Below are positions 34,407 to 43,844 of a DNA stretch of 64,000 nucleotides, one piece after another. Numbering within the stretch: the first letter of the stretch is position 1; each line of letters starts with the position of its first letter. The translations under genes and the position numbers were made by a program. The notes under the pieces are model-generated. The model was not told the DNA's origin. It saw nothing but the letters and a program-made list of their open reading frames with translations, and ran no database searches. Origin of the DNA: Sulfurovum sp. (lineage in GTDB: Bacteria > Campylobacterota > Campylobacteria > Campylobacterales > Sulfurovaceae); NCBI GenBank assembly GCA_027019175.1, contig JALUXB010000019.1, positions 1-64,000 of the forward strand. Reading direction: 5' to 3'.

Positions 34407-36404
34407 ATGAAAAAATTTCTCCTTCTGACGATAGCCGCTTCGCTTCTTCATGCCGAAGAGTCAACCTCGCCGTATATGGCACTGGCCTATGGAGTGGTAC
34501 TTCTGTTGGTCGCCATTATTGGCTTTATTATTTTCTCTCGTTTTAAGAAACCTGCCGCAAAGAAGCGGATGCAAAAAGAGAACAGTACGCTCAAGGCATC
34601 CAAAAGTGCTGATCCTGAACTGGTCGAACAGTATCGTATCGATATGAAAAAGATTAAAATAGAAAACCAGCCTTTCAGGCTTAGCGGTATGTTGCATATC
34701 CTGACAAACAAGATCAGTGAGCCACTCAAAGCAAGCGGTCACCAGCTTCATTACGATGTTGACAATGAGGTAGGACGGTATATTGTAGGAGACAATGACT
34801 ACATCGAACAGGTTCTCGAAGCACTCATGGAAGATGTCATTGCGATGAACAGCAATCAGGAAGTTGTTCTCCATATTTCCAAAGAGAAAGAACAGCACAT
34901 TGTTTTTGATGTCTACAATCCTACCGCGGTACTGTCAAAAACCGAACTTGCACATTATATGGATACGATAGCAGGAAAGGAAGCGGACGAACGCTTTAGT
35001 GCCTTTATTAAAGCACGCAATATTGCGGAAGCAATGGGCGGCTCCATCGAAGTCAAAAGCAGTAAACGAAACGGAACACACTTTCTTTTCAAAATTCCCT
35101 ATATCGAAGACCGTGACAACCGCAGTAATCAAGAAAAGCTGAAAAAATTTCTTACCGGGAAAAAGGCACTTTTTATCGGTAAAACAAAGTATGAAACCAA
35201 ACGTGCGCAGTATATTTTCGATACATTCGGCATTAAAATAGAGCATATGAATCTCAGTGACTTCGAAAACAAGAAACCGGATCTTAAAAAATATGATATG
35301 GCCATTCTTCGCTCTTCAAGCCTCACACCCAAACATATCAGTTTTTTCAAAAAGATCCATCAAAGCGGCAAGAAAGACTTCAAGACCATCATCGTCCACG
35401 AACTCTTCGAGGATGAAAAAACAATCAACTTCTCCAAATCTATTGCAGATGCCGAACTCTACAACCCTACCATTATCGGTGATGTCGAGGAGATTCTTTA
35501 CCAAATGTTCATTCTTAAAAGCAAAGCGGTCAAGGGTATCAGCAACATGGATACATTCAGTACCGATGCATTTGCCATCAAAGGCAACCATGACTTCAGT
35601 GAAGAAGATCTGCAAAAATTCCGGGGTGCCCACATTGCCGTAGCCGAAGACAGCAAGGTCGATATGCGTGTCATGCGGAATATCCTCAACAATATTGATG
35701 GCATCAAACTGTTTACGGTAAATAACGGAATCGAATTAATGGATCTTCTTGAAAAGGAAGAGATTGATTTCATCTTTGCCGATATTAACATGCCGCTGCT
35801 TGACGGACTGACCATGACACGAAGAATACGCTCCAAACCGAAGTGGGAGCATATCCCTATTATCTCTATCTCATCGATGGCATTCAAACAGGAAGTACGT
35901 GCCATGCAGCTTGCCGGGATGAATGCTGCAATCACCAAACCTATCACTGCACAGGATGTCTATACGGCACTTGAAAAATTCCTTGTCATCACACCAAAGA
36001 TAGAGATGCATCTGACACAGTGCCACAGCCAAGACCTCGACTACAAATGCAATACCTATGTGCTCAATGTTGAAAAAGGGGTTGAAGATGCTGGAAGTCC
36101 TGAAAACTACCTTGAACTACTCCAGGAGACAATGGACCTGCTGCAAGGAAGCGATGAAAAGCTTAAAGCACTGATCAAAAATGAAGAGTATACTGCCCTC
36201 AAGGAGTTTTCACACTCCATGCTTGAACTTTACGGCAACATTCAGGCCAACGAAATGGTTAAGATGTTTGAAGAACTCACGTACTACCTCTCCAGCAGGA
36301 AAAAACCCTACCTGATGGAATATACGATGCTTTACAAGAAAAATATGCAGCGCCTGCAGGATGAAATAGACGCGCTGGAGCAACACTTGCACAAAAAGGG
36401 CTAA
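34407..36404 (+). CDS. Hybrid signalling protein: pseudo-kinase, two receiver domains, Hpt-like tail
   Basis: 665 residues. A signal-like segment (1-16) and a membrane helix (~24-44) are followed by a histidine-kinase ATPase-like domain (~85-225) in which the N box reads EALMEDVIAM and the G1 box FDVYNPTAVL; the catalytic Asn and DxGxG are gone, while the late G2-like GGSIEVKSSKRNGTHF is kept. No HisKA histidine is seen. A degenerate receiver (~240-370) precedes a proper one (IAVAEDSKVD, FADINMPLLDG with the acceptor Asp, ITKPI with the Lys). The C-terminus has FSHSMLELYG, resembling an Hpt histidine site. It probably relays phosphate from other kinases. Confidence 0.75.
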   Translation: MKKFLLLTIAASLLHAEESTSPYMALAYGVVLLLVAIIGFIIFSRFKKPAAKKRMQKENSTLKASKSADPELVEQYRIDMKKIKIENQPFRLSGMLHILTNKISEPLKASGHQLHYDVDNEVGRYIVGDNDYIEQVLEALMEDVIAMNSNQEVVLHISKEKEQHIVFDVYNPTAVLSKTELAHYMDTIAGKEADERFSAFIKARNIAEAMGGSIEVKSSKRNGTHFLFKIPYIEDRDNRSNQEKLKKFLTGKKALFIGKTKYETKRAQYIFDTFGIKIEHMNLSDFENKKPDLKKYDMAILRSSSLTPKHISFFKKIHQSGKKDFKTIIVHELFEDEKTINFSKSIADAELYNPTIIGDVEEILYQMFILKSKAVKGISNMDTFSTDAFAIKGNHDFSEEDLQKFRGAHIAVAEDSKVDMRVMRNILNNIDGIKLFTVNNGIELMDLLEKEEIDFIFADINMPLLDGLTMTRRIRSKPKWEHIPIISISSMAFKQEVRAMQLAGMNAAITKPITAQDVYTALEKFLVITPKIEMHLTQCHSQDLDYKCNTYVLNVEKGVEDAGSPENYLELLQETMDLLQGSDEKLKALIKNEEYTALKEFSHSMLELYGNIQANEMVKMFEELTYYLSSRKKPYLMEYTMLYKKNMQRLQDEIDALEQHLHKKG

Positions 36405-36415
36405 GAACCCTTCTT

Positions 36416-38437
36416 TTAGAATTTATAACGCAGGTTTGTATAAACATAACGGCCGGGTTCATTCATCAACATAACCGGTCCGCCTCCTGAAACAAGCGTC
36501 AAATCCTCATAAGTATTACTGACTGCATAGGTTTTGTCAAAAAGGTTGTCCACCCCAAGTGTGATTTCAAAGTTTTTCGTAAGGTGCTTACTTGCTTTTA
36601 CGTTGAATACAGCATACCCGGGCAGCTCCTGCTCACCGTTTTCTTCATCGTAATCGTTCCACCCTGCTGCGGCAACCATCTCTGCACGCAGCATAAAGTC
36701 TTCTTCCGTGCCATAGTTGATTGAAGCGGTAAATTTCAACGGCTCAATCTCGGGCATATTTGTACCATTTTGTCCGCTTAGAGGGTGGTCTTTCCTGCCG
36801 CGCTGGTATGCAATCCCGGCATCCGCATAGAGCATGTCGCTGAAGAGGTAGCTGCCGCTCAGCTCAAAACCGTAGATCGACGCATCCATATTTTCAAATC
36901 GATTTTGCATTTTGTTCGCATTGTAAAAAATGAAATCTCCAAGGTCACTGTAAAATACCTTTCCTTTCACAATACCGTTGCCAATTACTGTTTCCATTCC
37001 CAGGTCGAACTCCGTATTGGTTAGCATCTTCAGGTCATCTGTACCGATAGCCTTTCCTTTTTTCCGGAAATAGAGTTCACGTGCATCCGGTACCCTTGAA
37101 GAGCGTCCTACGCCACCGTAAATCTTTGTCTGATCATCAAGGTGATAGGTGATAAACAGATTCCCGCTGAGGGCATTGTAGTCGTTTGAACGATACTTTC
37201 CGATACCCGGCGTAACAGACGTGTCGTCATAGCGCAGTCCCAGTTTCACCTCTGTTTGGTCAAAGTGCATTCTGTCTTCGGCAAAGAAACCGACATTTTT
37301 TGTATCGACATCCGGAATACTTACACCTTTATACACATCATTCTTTCCATAATAGGCACCATCCCAGTTTCTGAGAGAATAGTCAACTCCCAGGGTAATC
37401 TCATGGTTTTGTACATCAAAGCGGTTTTTGATCTTTGCACCCTCTGTCTGTGTCGTCAGCCAGTTTTTCATCAACATCATATTTGAAGCTTTACGATACT
37501 GGTTGCTCATTGGGTGATCCACATCGGAGCGGTAGAGCTGAATATCAAATTGTTTGGAATAGGTACCCAGTTCCTTTGCCGTATATTCGATGTTGTAGAT
37601 ATTGGAATCATCATACAGTGCATCCATCGGTGTGGAGGGATAGAGTACATCGTCACTGCGGTTGGCCGTGTAACTGAGTCTCAACTGCTGCGTATCGGTG
37701 ATGTCCCAAAAAAGTTTGGCAAGCAGTGTCTTTTTGGTGAAAGCATTCATATTTCGATACTGAGGCAAAAAAGCATTTCCTTTCAACTTTTTGTCATGCA
37801 GCATATTACCGTTCAAATTATCTGTGATATAATTGTCGACCTGCTGTGCAAAGGTATTTCCGTCACCATCTTCATACTGCCCCCCCTGCTCTGCAGAGGT
37901 ACTGAGAAGAAAACGTACCGTATCGGTTCCTCCGCTGAGCATCAGTGCCGCCTTCTTGTAGTTCCAGCTTCCAAATCCAAAATTAAGATCACCGTGAAAC
38001 GCCTTTTCGGGCTTGAGTGTCTTTATTTTTACATCCGCACTGAGGACACCGAAATCCTCAACATCGAAAGGCCCTTCGTCGATCTGTACATAGTCGACAT
38101 TGTTCGTCAGGACATGTGAAATTGGCGGATCCATCCGGTTAGGGCATGCACCGTAAATCTTCGCACCGTCTATCGTGACATTAATGTTGTCTTTCTTCTG
38201 ACCGCGCACAATAATATCATTGGCGATACCGGAGCGCCGGACAATGGAGACACTTGGCGACTGTTTGAAGAGTGCTTCGGCAAGATCGGCAGACTTGATC
38301 TCATCACCGTGAATATCCTGAACCACTTCTGTATCGACCTTTCCTTCAACATCGATGTTTCCCAGCTGTGCCTCTGCCGCAAAGAGCGATGTTGCACATA
38401 TCAGCGAGAATGTCATTGCCTGTGTTGTATAACGCAT
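36416..38437 (-). CDS. TonB-dependent outer membrane receptor, OprC/NosA-like (copper)
   Basis: A 673-residue receptor with signal peptide (MRYTTQAMTFSLICATSLFAAEA), TonB box-like LGNIDVEG, plug domain (LAEALFKQSPSVSIVRRSG, DIIVRGQKKDNINVTIDG) and a 22-strand barrel ending YTNLRYKF. GACPNRMDPP gives CxxxM (C98, M102) and DVDHPMSN gives HxM (H308, M310); these are the ligands of the copper site known in Pseudomonas OprC. Copper import, perhaps for nitrous oxide reductase or oxidases, is therefore likely. I start at ATG 38437 (AAGGG upstream). tonB, exbD and exbB lie just upstream. Confidence 0.82.
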   Translation of the reverse strand: MRYTTQAMTFSLICATSLFAAEAQLGNIDVEGKVDTEVVQDIHGDEIKSADLAEALFKQSPSVSIVRRSGIANDIIVRGQKKDNINVTIDGAKIYGACPNRMDPPISHVLTNNVDYVQIDEGPFDVEDFGVLSADVKIKTLKPEKAFHGDLNFGFGSWNYKKAALMLSGGTDTVRFLLSTSAEQGGQYEDGDGNTFAQQVDNYITDNLNGNMLHDKKLKGNAFLPQYRNMNAFTKKTLLAKLFWDITDTQQLRLSYTANRSDDVLYPSTPMDALYDDSNIYNIEYTAKELGTYSKQFDIQLYRSDVDHPMSNQYRKASNMMLMKNWLTTQTEGAKIKNRFDVQNHEITLGVDYSLRNWDGAYYGKNDVYKGVSIPDVDTKNVGFFAEDRMHFDQTEVKLGLRYDDTSVTPGIGKYRSNDYNALSGNLFITYHLDDQTKIYGGVGRSSRVPDARELYFRKKGKAIGTDDLKMLTNTEFDLGMETVIGNGIVKGKVFYSDLGDFIFYNANKMQNRFENMDASIYGFELSGSYLFSDMLYADAGIAYQRGRKDHPLSGQNGTNMPEIEPLKFTASINYGTEEDFMLRAEMVAAAGWNDYDEENGEQELPGYAVFNVKASKHLTKNFEITLGVDNLFDKTYAVSNTYEDLTLVSGGGPVMLMNEPGRYVYTNLRYKF

Positions 38438-38520
38438 TGTTTTCCCTTGCATAAAAAATGTATGCAAGTATGACAAGCTTGTGTTAAATTAGTGTTAATT
38501 TTTACATGATAAAGCAAACA

Positions 38521-39270
38521 TTATCGAAGTCTGTAATGGAGTGAAAGATTGATTGTCGCAGGCAGCGGCAGCGTTGCCCGTTTTATATTGACAGGAAAGG
38601 CGCTTTCAATAGCCTTTTGGGCAGAATGGTAAAACACTTTAGGACCGGAGAGTACGATATTTCCTACATGCCCGTTTGCAAGAATTGTAAAACGTGCCTT
38701 TACTGTTCCCTGCATACCGCGCCGCTGTGCAATGCGGGGATAGGACTTGGCACGGTTGATACGCGCTCTGATGCGTGCCAGAAAACTGTTGCGCTGTGCC
38801 GCACTGTAATGCGGGGAACCTCCTCCGCTGACACGCCTTTTTTGTCGCACTTTTTTCTTTTTAGTGTGCTTCTTTTTTGTATGTTTCTTTGCAACTGTTT
38901 TTTGCTTAACCTGCTTCTGTTTTCGTTTAACGATCGGCTTGGGAACAGGCACCTCTTTCAATACCGGTACAGGCTCCGGTTTTGGTTCTTCCTGTATCGG
39001 CTCTGCCGGTTTTGGCGGCAGCGGTTTCTCTTTGGGTTTCTCTTCAGGTTCTGTTTCCTCCTCTGTCAGTGTTTCAGGCTGTACAGGTGCCTTGACTGCA
39101 GAAGGCGGTGCCTGAGGGGCAAACTGAGAAAGCGCAAGTTCAACAGTGTGTTCTTTAGGTATATCAGAGACGATGATTGTTTTTTTGATCCAGTAAAGGT
39201 AGAACAGTATAGGGATGATATACAAAAGCGCCGTAATAAAAAAGGAAACTTTATAGCGATGTTTTTTCAC
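38521..39270 (-). CDS. tonB: TonB energy transducer
   Basis: 249 residues. One N-terminal membrane anchor (VSFFITALLYIIPILFYLYWI), then a long Pro/Glu/Lys spacer (KPLPPKPAEP, KPEPVPVLKEVPVP) that turns into a Lys/His-rich stretch, then the C-terminal domain (SYPRIAQRRGMQGTVKARFTI...). It spans the periplasm and powers the adjacent receptor. Downstream of exbB-exbD, upstream of the receptor. Confidence 0.92.
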   Translation of the reverse strand: MKKHRYKVSFFITALLYIIPILFYLYWIKKTIIVSDIPKEHTVELALSQFAPQAPPSAVKAPVQPETLTEEETEPEEKPKEKPLPPKPAEPIQEEPKPEPVPVLKEVPVPKPIVKRKQKQVKQKTVAKKHTKKKHTKKKKVRQKRRVSGGGSPHYSAAQRNSFLARIRARINRAKSYPRIAQRRGMQGTVKARFTILANGHVGNIVLSGPKVFYHSAQKAIESAFPVNIKRATLPLPATINLSLHYRLR

Positions 39271-39278
39271 ATCATCCT

Positions 39279-39656
39279 CTACTGCTTGGTAACGATAGAG
39301 ATGTTCTCGAAACCTTTGGCCTTCATAATATCGATAACCTTGACAAAATAATTAAACGGTGTCAGCTTGTCCGTATGTAGCGATACAATATCTTTTTTGG
39401 GATCAAGTGTATTGAGTTTGGCCTTAAGTGCAGCATATTCCATGGGGGTTTTGTCGTAGAAGTACTTCCCTTCCTTATCGATGGAAATGACAATACTCTT
39501 CTTCTCTTCCGCTTTTTTGCTGCTGGCTGCCGGCAAGTCTATCTTGATGCTTTTATTTTGTACAAAACTCGCCGTAGCGAGCACTATGACAAGCAATACA
39601 AGGACAATATCGATGAACGGAACAACGTTCATCTTGTCAAAGCGTTCGCGTCTCAT
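39279..39656 (-). CDS. exbD: ExbD proton-channel subunit
   Basis: 125 residues with one membrane helix carrying the conserved aspartate (MNVVPFIDIVLVLLVIVLATASF) and a periplasmic domain (SIVISIDKEGKYFYDKTPM, VSLHTDKLTPFNYFVKVID). Its ATG overlaps the exbB stop (ATGA). With ExbB it converts proton-motive force into TonB movement. Confidence 0.93.
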   Translation of the reverse strand: MRRERFDKMNVVPFIDIVLVLLVIVLATASFVQNKSIKIDLPAASSKKAEEKKSIVISIDKEGKYFYDKTPMEYAALKAKLNTLDPKKDIVSLHTDKLTPFNYFVKVIDIMKAKGFENISIVTKQ

Positions 39657-40102
39657 CCGCGCAATTTCCCCTCGTCACGCAGGATCTCCCACTGCGCGAT
39701 CAGCTTGTCTACTTTTGTCAACAGTGCATTGTAAATGGCTGTTGCAGGTATGGCAACGACCAGTCCCGCCGCAGTTGCTTTAAGCGCAAGGGCAAGGTGT
39801 TTCATGATCTCACCGGCATTGACATCATTTGCCTGCTCACCGATAATGTAGAATGTCAAAATGATCGCCAATACCGTTCCAAGCAGCCCGATATAGGGGG
39901 CATTGACACCAATAGAAGCAATGGTTGACAAATGCTTGCCAAGGTCAAGTTCAAGTGCTTTAATGTGATTGTATTCTTCCAGTTTTATACTACGGTAAAA
40001 AAGCAGACGTTCAATGGCGAATGCAAAGGTTAGAAAACTCAAAAAGAGCAGGAAGCCGATAATTCCGTAATCGACAATATGTTTGATCTGTTCTACTGGC
40101 AT
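39653..40102 (-). CDS. exbB: ExbB proton-channel subunit
   Basis: 149 residues with three membrane segments and the MotA/TolQ/ExbB signature (GVNAPYIGLLGTVLAIILTF, MKHLALALKATAAGLVVAIPATAIYNALL). GAGG lies 5 nt before the ATG. It is the first gene of exbB-exbD-tonB-receptor; a TATAAT-like box lies upstream in the gap to the lipid kinase gene. Confidence 0.93.
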   Translation of the reverse strand: MPVEQIKHIVDYGIIGFLLFLSFLTFAFAIERLLFYRSIKLEEYNHIKALELDLGKHLSTIASIGVNAPYIGLLGTVLAIILTFYIIGEQANDVNAGEIMKHLALALKATAAGLVVAIPATAIYNALLTKVDKLIAQWEILRDEGKLRG

Positions 40103-40160
40103 TGGACCTCTTTTGCAGATATTGCTTCTGCGATTATATTGGAACTTTGATTATAAGCCG

Positions 40161-41054
40161 CTATAGTTTGAGCGTAGGGCAGCCTTCGGGAAGTACCAGC
40201 TCGATCGCACCCGGTACTATCTCGAAACGGATCGTATCCGCTTCGTAGGGCTCTCCGTCAAGATTGACAGAACGACGCTGATAGGGAATCGACTCTACCC
40301 ATTTTTTTTGATAACGCTTCACATAGGTTCCGGAATGTTCATAGTCGATGATTTCGGCGATTACTTCTCCAAGATCAACCAGCGGGAACTCCAGAATCAC
40401 TACAATGTCAAGCAGTCCGTCATTGATGTAGGCCGTAGGGGCGATGAGCTGCCCGCCGCCTGCCTGTCTGCCGTTACAGATAAGTCCTGCAATACTTTTA
40501 CCTTTAATATCCAATCCGTCTGAAACCAAACGGCCATCGTGACTGGTGAAGTTAAGTGCCTTAATCACAGCCGAGAGTGTGTAGGCACCCCCGCCAAGAA
40601 AGTTTTTCAGCGATGGCGGGGTGTCTGCAACAATCTGCGCACCAAAACCGCTGGAGGCGACATTGAGAAAGTAACGTTCATTGGCTTGCACAATATCGAC
40701 ACGATACGCCTGACCCTCTATGGCCAAACGTAACGCTTCAAGTGCCGTACACGGAATCTCACAGGCAGTGGCAAAATCGTTTGCTGTTCCCATCGGCACG
40801 ATCGCCATCTGCGGACGCCTCTCTTTTGGAAGCGTAGCCAATCCGTTGACCGCTTCATTGAGTGAGCCGTCTCCGCCGGCAACAACAATGCGTTCCACAC
40901 CATCCCTGCTCGCTTCATGTACCATACGCAGCGCATCACCTTTTTCCCAGGTTACACGCACTTCGATGGTTTCCCCTTCTTGACGCAGCCGCATTACCGC
41001 TTCACGAAACAGTTCGTCCTGTGCTTTCTTTCCGTTAAGAATTACCCGTATCAT
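40161..41054 (-). CDS. YegS/DAGK-family lipid kinase
   Basis: 297 residues with the diacylglycerol-kinase catalytic domain: VAGGDGSLNEAVNGL (ATP loop), VPMGTANDFATACEIP, and later LICNGRQAGGGQLIAPTAYINDGLLDIVV and NLDGEPYEAD. It would phosphorylate a lipid head such as phosphatidylglycerol or diacylglycerol at the membrane; the substrate is unknown. Confidence 0.88.
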   Translation of the reverse strand: MIRVILNGKKAQDELFREAVMRLRQEGETIEVRVTWEKGDALRMVHEASRDGVERIVVAGGDGSLNEAVNGLATLPKERRPQMAIVPMGTANDFATACEIPCTALEALRLAIEGQAYRVDIVQANERYFLNVASSGFGAQIVADTPPSLKNFLGGGAYTLSAVIKALNFTSHDGRLVSDGLDIKGKSIAGLICNGRQAGGGQLIAPTAYINDGLLDIVVILEFPLVDLGEVIAEIIDYEHSGTYVKRYQKKWVESIPYQRRSVNLDGEPYEADTIRFEIVPGAIELVLPEGCPTLKL

Positions 41055-41089
41055 CAGTCACCTCGCTTGAGAAAGTATAGCATAACGGA

Positions 41090-41926
41090 CTAAACAATAA
41101 TTTCCCCCAAACCGAGTGTCACTGTTGTACCTTCACCTTTCCCCGACTCAATCTGTATAGCAATATTCTCACGGTCACAATATGCTTTTACCAGAGCCAG
41201 CCCGATGCCTTCTCCCTCTTTCTGGCTGTCTTCCTGATAATATTTTTCATAAATTTTTACAATCTGCCCTTCATCCATTCCGATCCCATGGTCAATGATC
41301 TTTAAAAAAGGCACATCGAGTATAATCTTTACAGATGCTTCTTTCGGAGAGTACTTCATCGCATTGTTGACAAGGTTGTCCACGATCTGTTCAAAACCGA
41401 TACGGTCGGTATGTACCATACAGGAACAGATATTCACACTAAAGGGGTTGCGCCCCTGCTCTTTAAAAATAGCCACCCGTTCTTCTATCAGATCTTTCAG
41501 ATCGAATGTTTCACGCTCAATCTCATGTATCTCTTTTTTAATAGTATAGACCAGCTCATCGTAAAGACGGGCAAGACGCTTTGAAGCATCTTCAATACGT
41601 GTCAGCCGTTTTTGTGCCTTTGTATCCTCTATGTTTCGGCGCAGCATACTGCTGTTTGCCTGAATGGTTGCCAGGGGAAGATTGAGCTCATGGACAATCT
41701 CTTTTGTCAAATGCAGCAGATGTTCCTGTGTTTTTTTCTGTGGTACCAACAGGTGTGATGCAATAATATACCCCCATGCTACACTGAGGAAGAGGGCAAT
41801 AAGTGCCGCAAGAAGGAAAGATGATTCTGAAAAATTTTCATTTTTCATAAACCAGTAGATAAAGCTGAGCAGCATTGCTACACTCAGTACATACCCAAAT
41901 GCCGCCAGCCAAATCTGCTTTTTCAT
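41090..41926 (-). CDS. Sensor histidine kinase
   Basis: 278 residues. Two membrane helices (~7-25 and ~36-58) with almost no periplasmic loop between them, so it senses the membrane or an interior signal. HisKA: EIVHELNLPLATIQANSSML (phospho-His). ATPase: QIVDNLVNNAMKYSPKEA (N box), IDHGIGMDEGQ (G1), EGIGLALVKAYC (G2). Intact, unlike the hybrid at 34407. Its start overlaps the response regulator's stop by ATGA. Confidence 0.9.
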   Translation of the reverse strand: MKKQIWLAAFGYVLSVAMLLSFIYWFMKNENFSESSFLLAALIALFLSVAWGYIIASHLLVPQKKTQEHLLHLTKEIVHELNLPLATIQANSSMLRRNIEDTKAQKRLTRIEDASKRLARLYDELVYTIKKEIHEIERETFDLKDLIEERVAIFKEQGRNPFSVNICSCMVHTDRIGFEQIVDNLVNNAMKYSPKEASVKIILDVPFLKIIDHGIGMDEGQIVKIYEKYYQEDSQKEGEGIGLALVKAYCDRENIAIQIESGKGEGTTVTLGLGEIIV

Positions 41927-42576
41927 CTACACCACTTATACCCGACACCACGCACATTGACGATAGCCTCGGGAAAATGCTTTTTGAGTTGAGTAATATA
42001 GACCCGAAGCGCTCCGTCACTGGCACTCTGACCCGCAGCCCAAAGCCGCTGCTTGATTGTCTCAGCCGTAACTACCTCGCCCCCCGCTTCAATAAGCAGC
42101 TGCAGAAGCTCAACCGTTTTTTTGCTTATCTCTACGGCATTACCCTCTTTGTAGAGTGTCTTGGCAAACATATCAAGCATATATGGGCCTATTTCTATAC
42201 GTTCCTGGCGCACTTGCCGGCGTAAGACCGCATGTACACGCAGCAGCAGTTCATCCAGATCGACCGGTTTTCTAAGGTAGTCATCTGCACCCGTTTCAAA
42301 TCCCTCCTGCAAAGAAGCTTTGTCTTCTCTTGAAGTCAGAAAAATAGCAGGCGTCATATCGTTACTCTGGCGCAGTTTGCCAAGCAGATCAAAACCGCTT
42401 TCATACGGCAGGTTCACATCAAAAAGATAGAGGTCGTAAGTATGCTCGTAAGTTAGATCCAGTGCCGTATAGGGGTCAAGTGCGACATCCACACTGAAGC
42501 CCTCCTCTTCGAGAAAGTCCTGCAGGGTTTCATTGAACAAACGGTCATCTTCAAGAAGGAGGAGTTTAGCCGACAT
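41923..42576 (-). CDS. OmpR/PhoB-family response regulator
   Basis: 217 residues. Receiver: LLLEDDRLFNETL, phospho-acceptor Asp in LFDVNLPYESG, and YLRKPVDLDELL with the Lys. The C-terminal winged helix (~125-217) ends RVYITQLKKHFPEAIVNVRGVGYKW. Partner of the overlapping kinase gene. Targets cannot be read here. Confidence 0.92.
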   Translation of the reverse strand: MSAKLLLLEDDRLFNETLQDFLEEEGFSVDVALDPYTALDLTYEHTYDLYLFDVNLPYESGFDLLGKLRQSNDMTPAIFLTSREDKASLQEGFETGADDYLRKPVDLDELLLRVHAVLRRQVRQERIEIGPYMLDMFAKTLYKEGNAVEISKKTVELLQLLIEAGGEVVTAETIKQRLWAAGQSASDGALRVYITQLKKHFPEAIVNVRGVGYKWCR

Positions 42577-42603
42577 GGGTGCCTCGGGCGAGAGAAAAGA
42601 GCA

Positions 42604-43347
42604 TTACATATACATCCCGCCGTTAACTTTCAGTGTTTCGCCGGTAATATAGGAAGCGTGGTCGGAAAGCAGGAAGGCAACCGCTTCGGCAACCTCTCTT
42701 GGCTCACCAAAACGCCCCAGAGGGATTTTGGCAATAAAGGCTTCCTTGACCTCATCTTTGAGAACATCGGTCATCTCAGTGGCAATGAACCCCGGCGTGA
42801 TCGTATTGTAGCGAATGTTCCGGGGAGCAGCTTCAAGGGCAAAGCTTTTTGTCATCGCGATGGTACCGCCTTTGCTCGCACTGTAGTTGGTCTGTCCTGC
42901 ATTGCCTGTCTCTCCGACAATGGAAGCGATGTTCACTACTGAACCAAAACGCTTTTTACCCATTACTTTCAGTGCTTCACGGCATCCGATAAACGTTGAC
43001 TTGAGGTTGGCTTCTATCACATCCATAAACGCTTCTGTCTTCATGCGCATTGCCAGTCCGTCTTTGGTGATACCCGCATTATTTACCAGATAGCTCAGTT
43101 CACCGTCTGCTGCAACAATCTCTTTTACCGCTGCAACAAATGCCGCTTCATCACTGACATCAAACCCGATGGTCTCTGCCTGTCCCCCTGCCGTTTCGAT
43201 TTCTGCTTTGACTGCTGCCGCTTCAGCTTCTCCGCTGCGGTAGTTCACCCATACTTTCAGTCCCATTCCTGCCAGTGTTTTGGCAATTTGTGCACCGATA
43301 CCGCGGCTTGCACCTGTTACAAGTACATTTTTTCCTGAAAATTTCAT
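42604..43347 (-). CDS. fabG: 3-oxoacyl-[acyl-carrier-protein] reductase
   Basis: A 247-residue short-chain dehydrogenase using NADPH. Cofactor loop TGASRGIGAQIA, NNAG motif, active-site S and YSASKGG (Tyr, Lys), and C-terminal ITGETLKVNGGMYM are all standard for FabG. It reduces 3-oxoacyl-ACP in fatty acid elongation. AAAGG upstream of ATG. The other fab genes are 10 kb away. Confidence 0.93.
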   Translation of the reverse strand: MKFSGKNVLVTGASRGIGAQIAKTLAGMGLKVWVNYRSGEAEAAAVKAEIETAGGQAETIGFDVSDEAAFVAAVKEIVAADGELSYLVNNAGITKDGLAMRMKTEAFMDVIEANLKSTFIGCREALKVMGKKRFGSVVNIASIVGETGNAGQTNYSASKGGTIAMTKSFALEAAPRNIRYNTITPGFIATEMTDVLKDEVKEAFIAKIPLGRFGEPREVAEAVAFLLSDHASYITGETLKVNGGMYM

Positions 43348-43418
43348 TTGTTTCCTTTATAATATTTTTACTACGTTCTTCCTACATTCGTATGTAAGGA
43401 TTACAACCCATTTAAAAC

Positions 43419-43757
43419 TCAGCAGCTAAAAAGCCGCTTTTTAATATCTTCGAAGATCTTATAATCCTCTTCACTGATTTTATCCGAATAGATAATATGG
43501 TTAAGCTGTTCAAGCAGATGGTACTTTGAAAGTTTATCTTCGCAGAGCGCCTGGTTGATAATATCAATATGCTTGTCCAGATCATACTCCCGGTCAATCA
43601 CTTCTTCAAGGAATGCCCGGGCTTCCTCTTCGGTACAATCGAAATTCTGCCCCATTATCTCACAAAAGAGCGGTGCCTCTTTCTCTATGTCACGATGATC
43701 TACCTTGATAATATGCGCCAGCAGGGTACCCACCGACTCTTTGATACGTTTTTCCAT
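43419..43757 (-). CDS. TerB-like helical protein
   Basis: 112 residues, all helical and acidic: SVGTLLAHIIKVDHRDIEKEAPLFCEIM, then LDKHIDIINQALCEDKLSKYHLLEQLNHIIYSDKISEEDYKIFEDIKKRL. The acidic loop spacing resembles the TerB/DjlA N-terminal domain, found in tellurite-resistance and chaperone proteins. I start at the second ATG (43757, GAGG upstream). Function unknown. Confidence 0.65.
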   Translation of the reverse strand: MEKRIKESVGTLLAHIIKVDHRDIEKEAPLFCEIMGQNFDCTEEEARAFLEEVIDREYDLDKHIDIINQALCEDKLSKYHLLEQLNHIIYSDKISEEDYKIFEDIKKRLFSC

Positions 43758-43844
43758 TGCATTCGACCTCATTTATGCATCATTCATAACCAGGGGCAGT
43801 ACCCCAAAAGATCTCTTGCATCATTGTACCAAAAAATTCGGACG

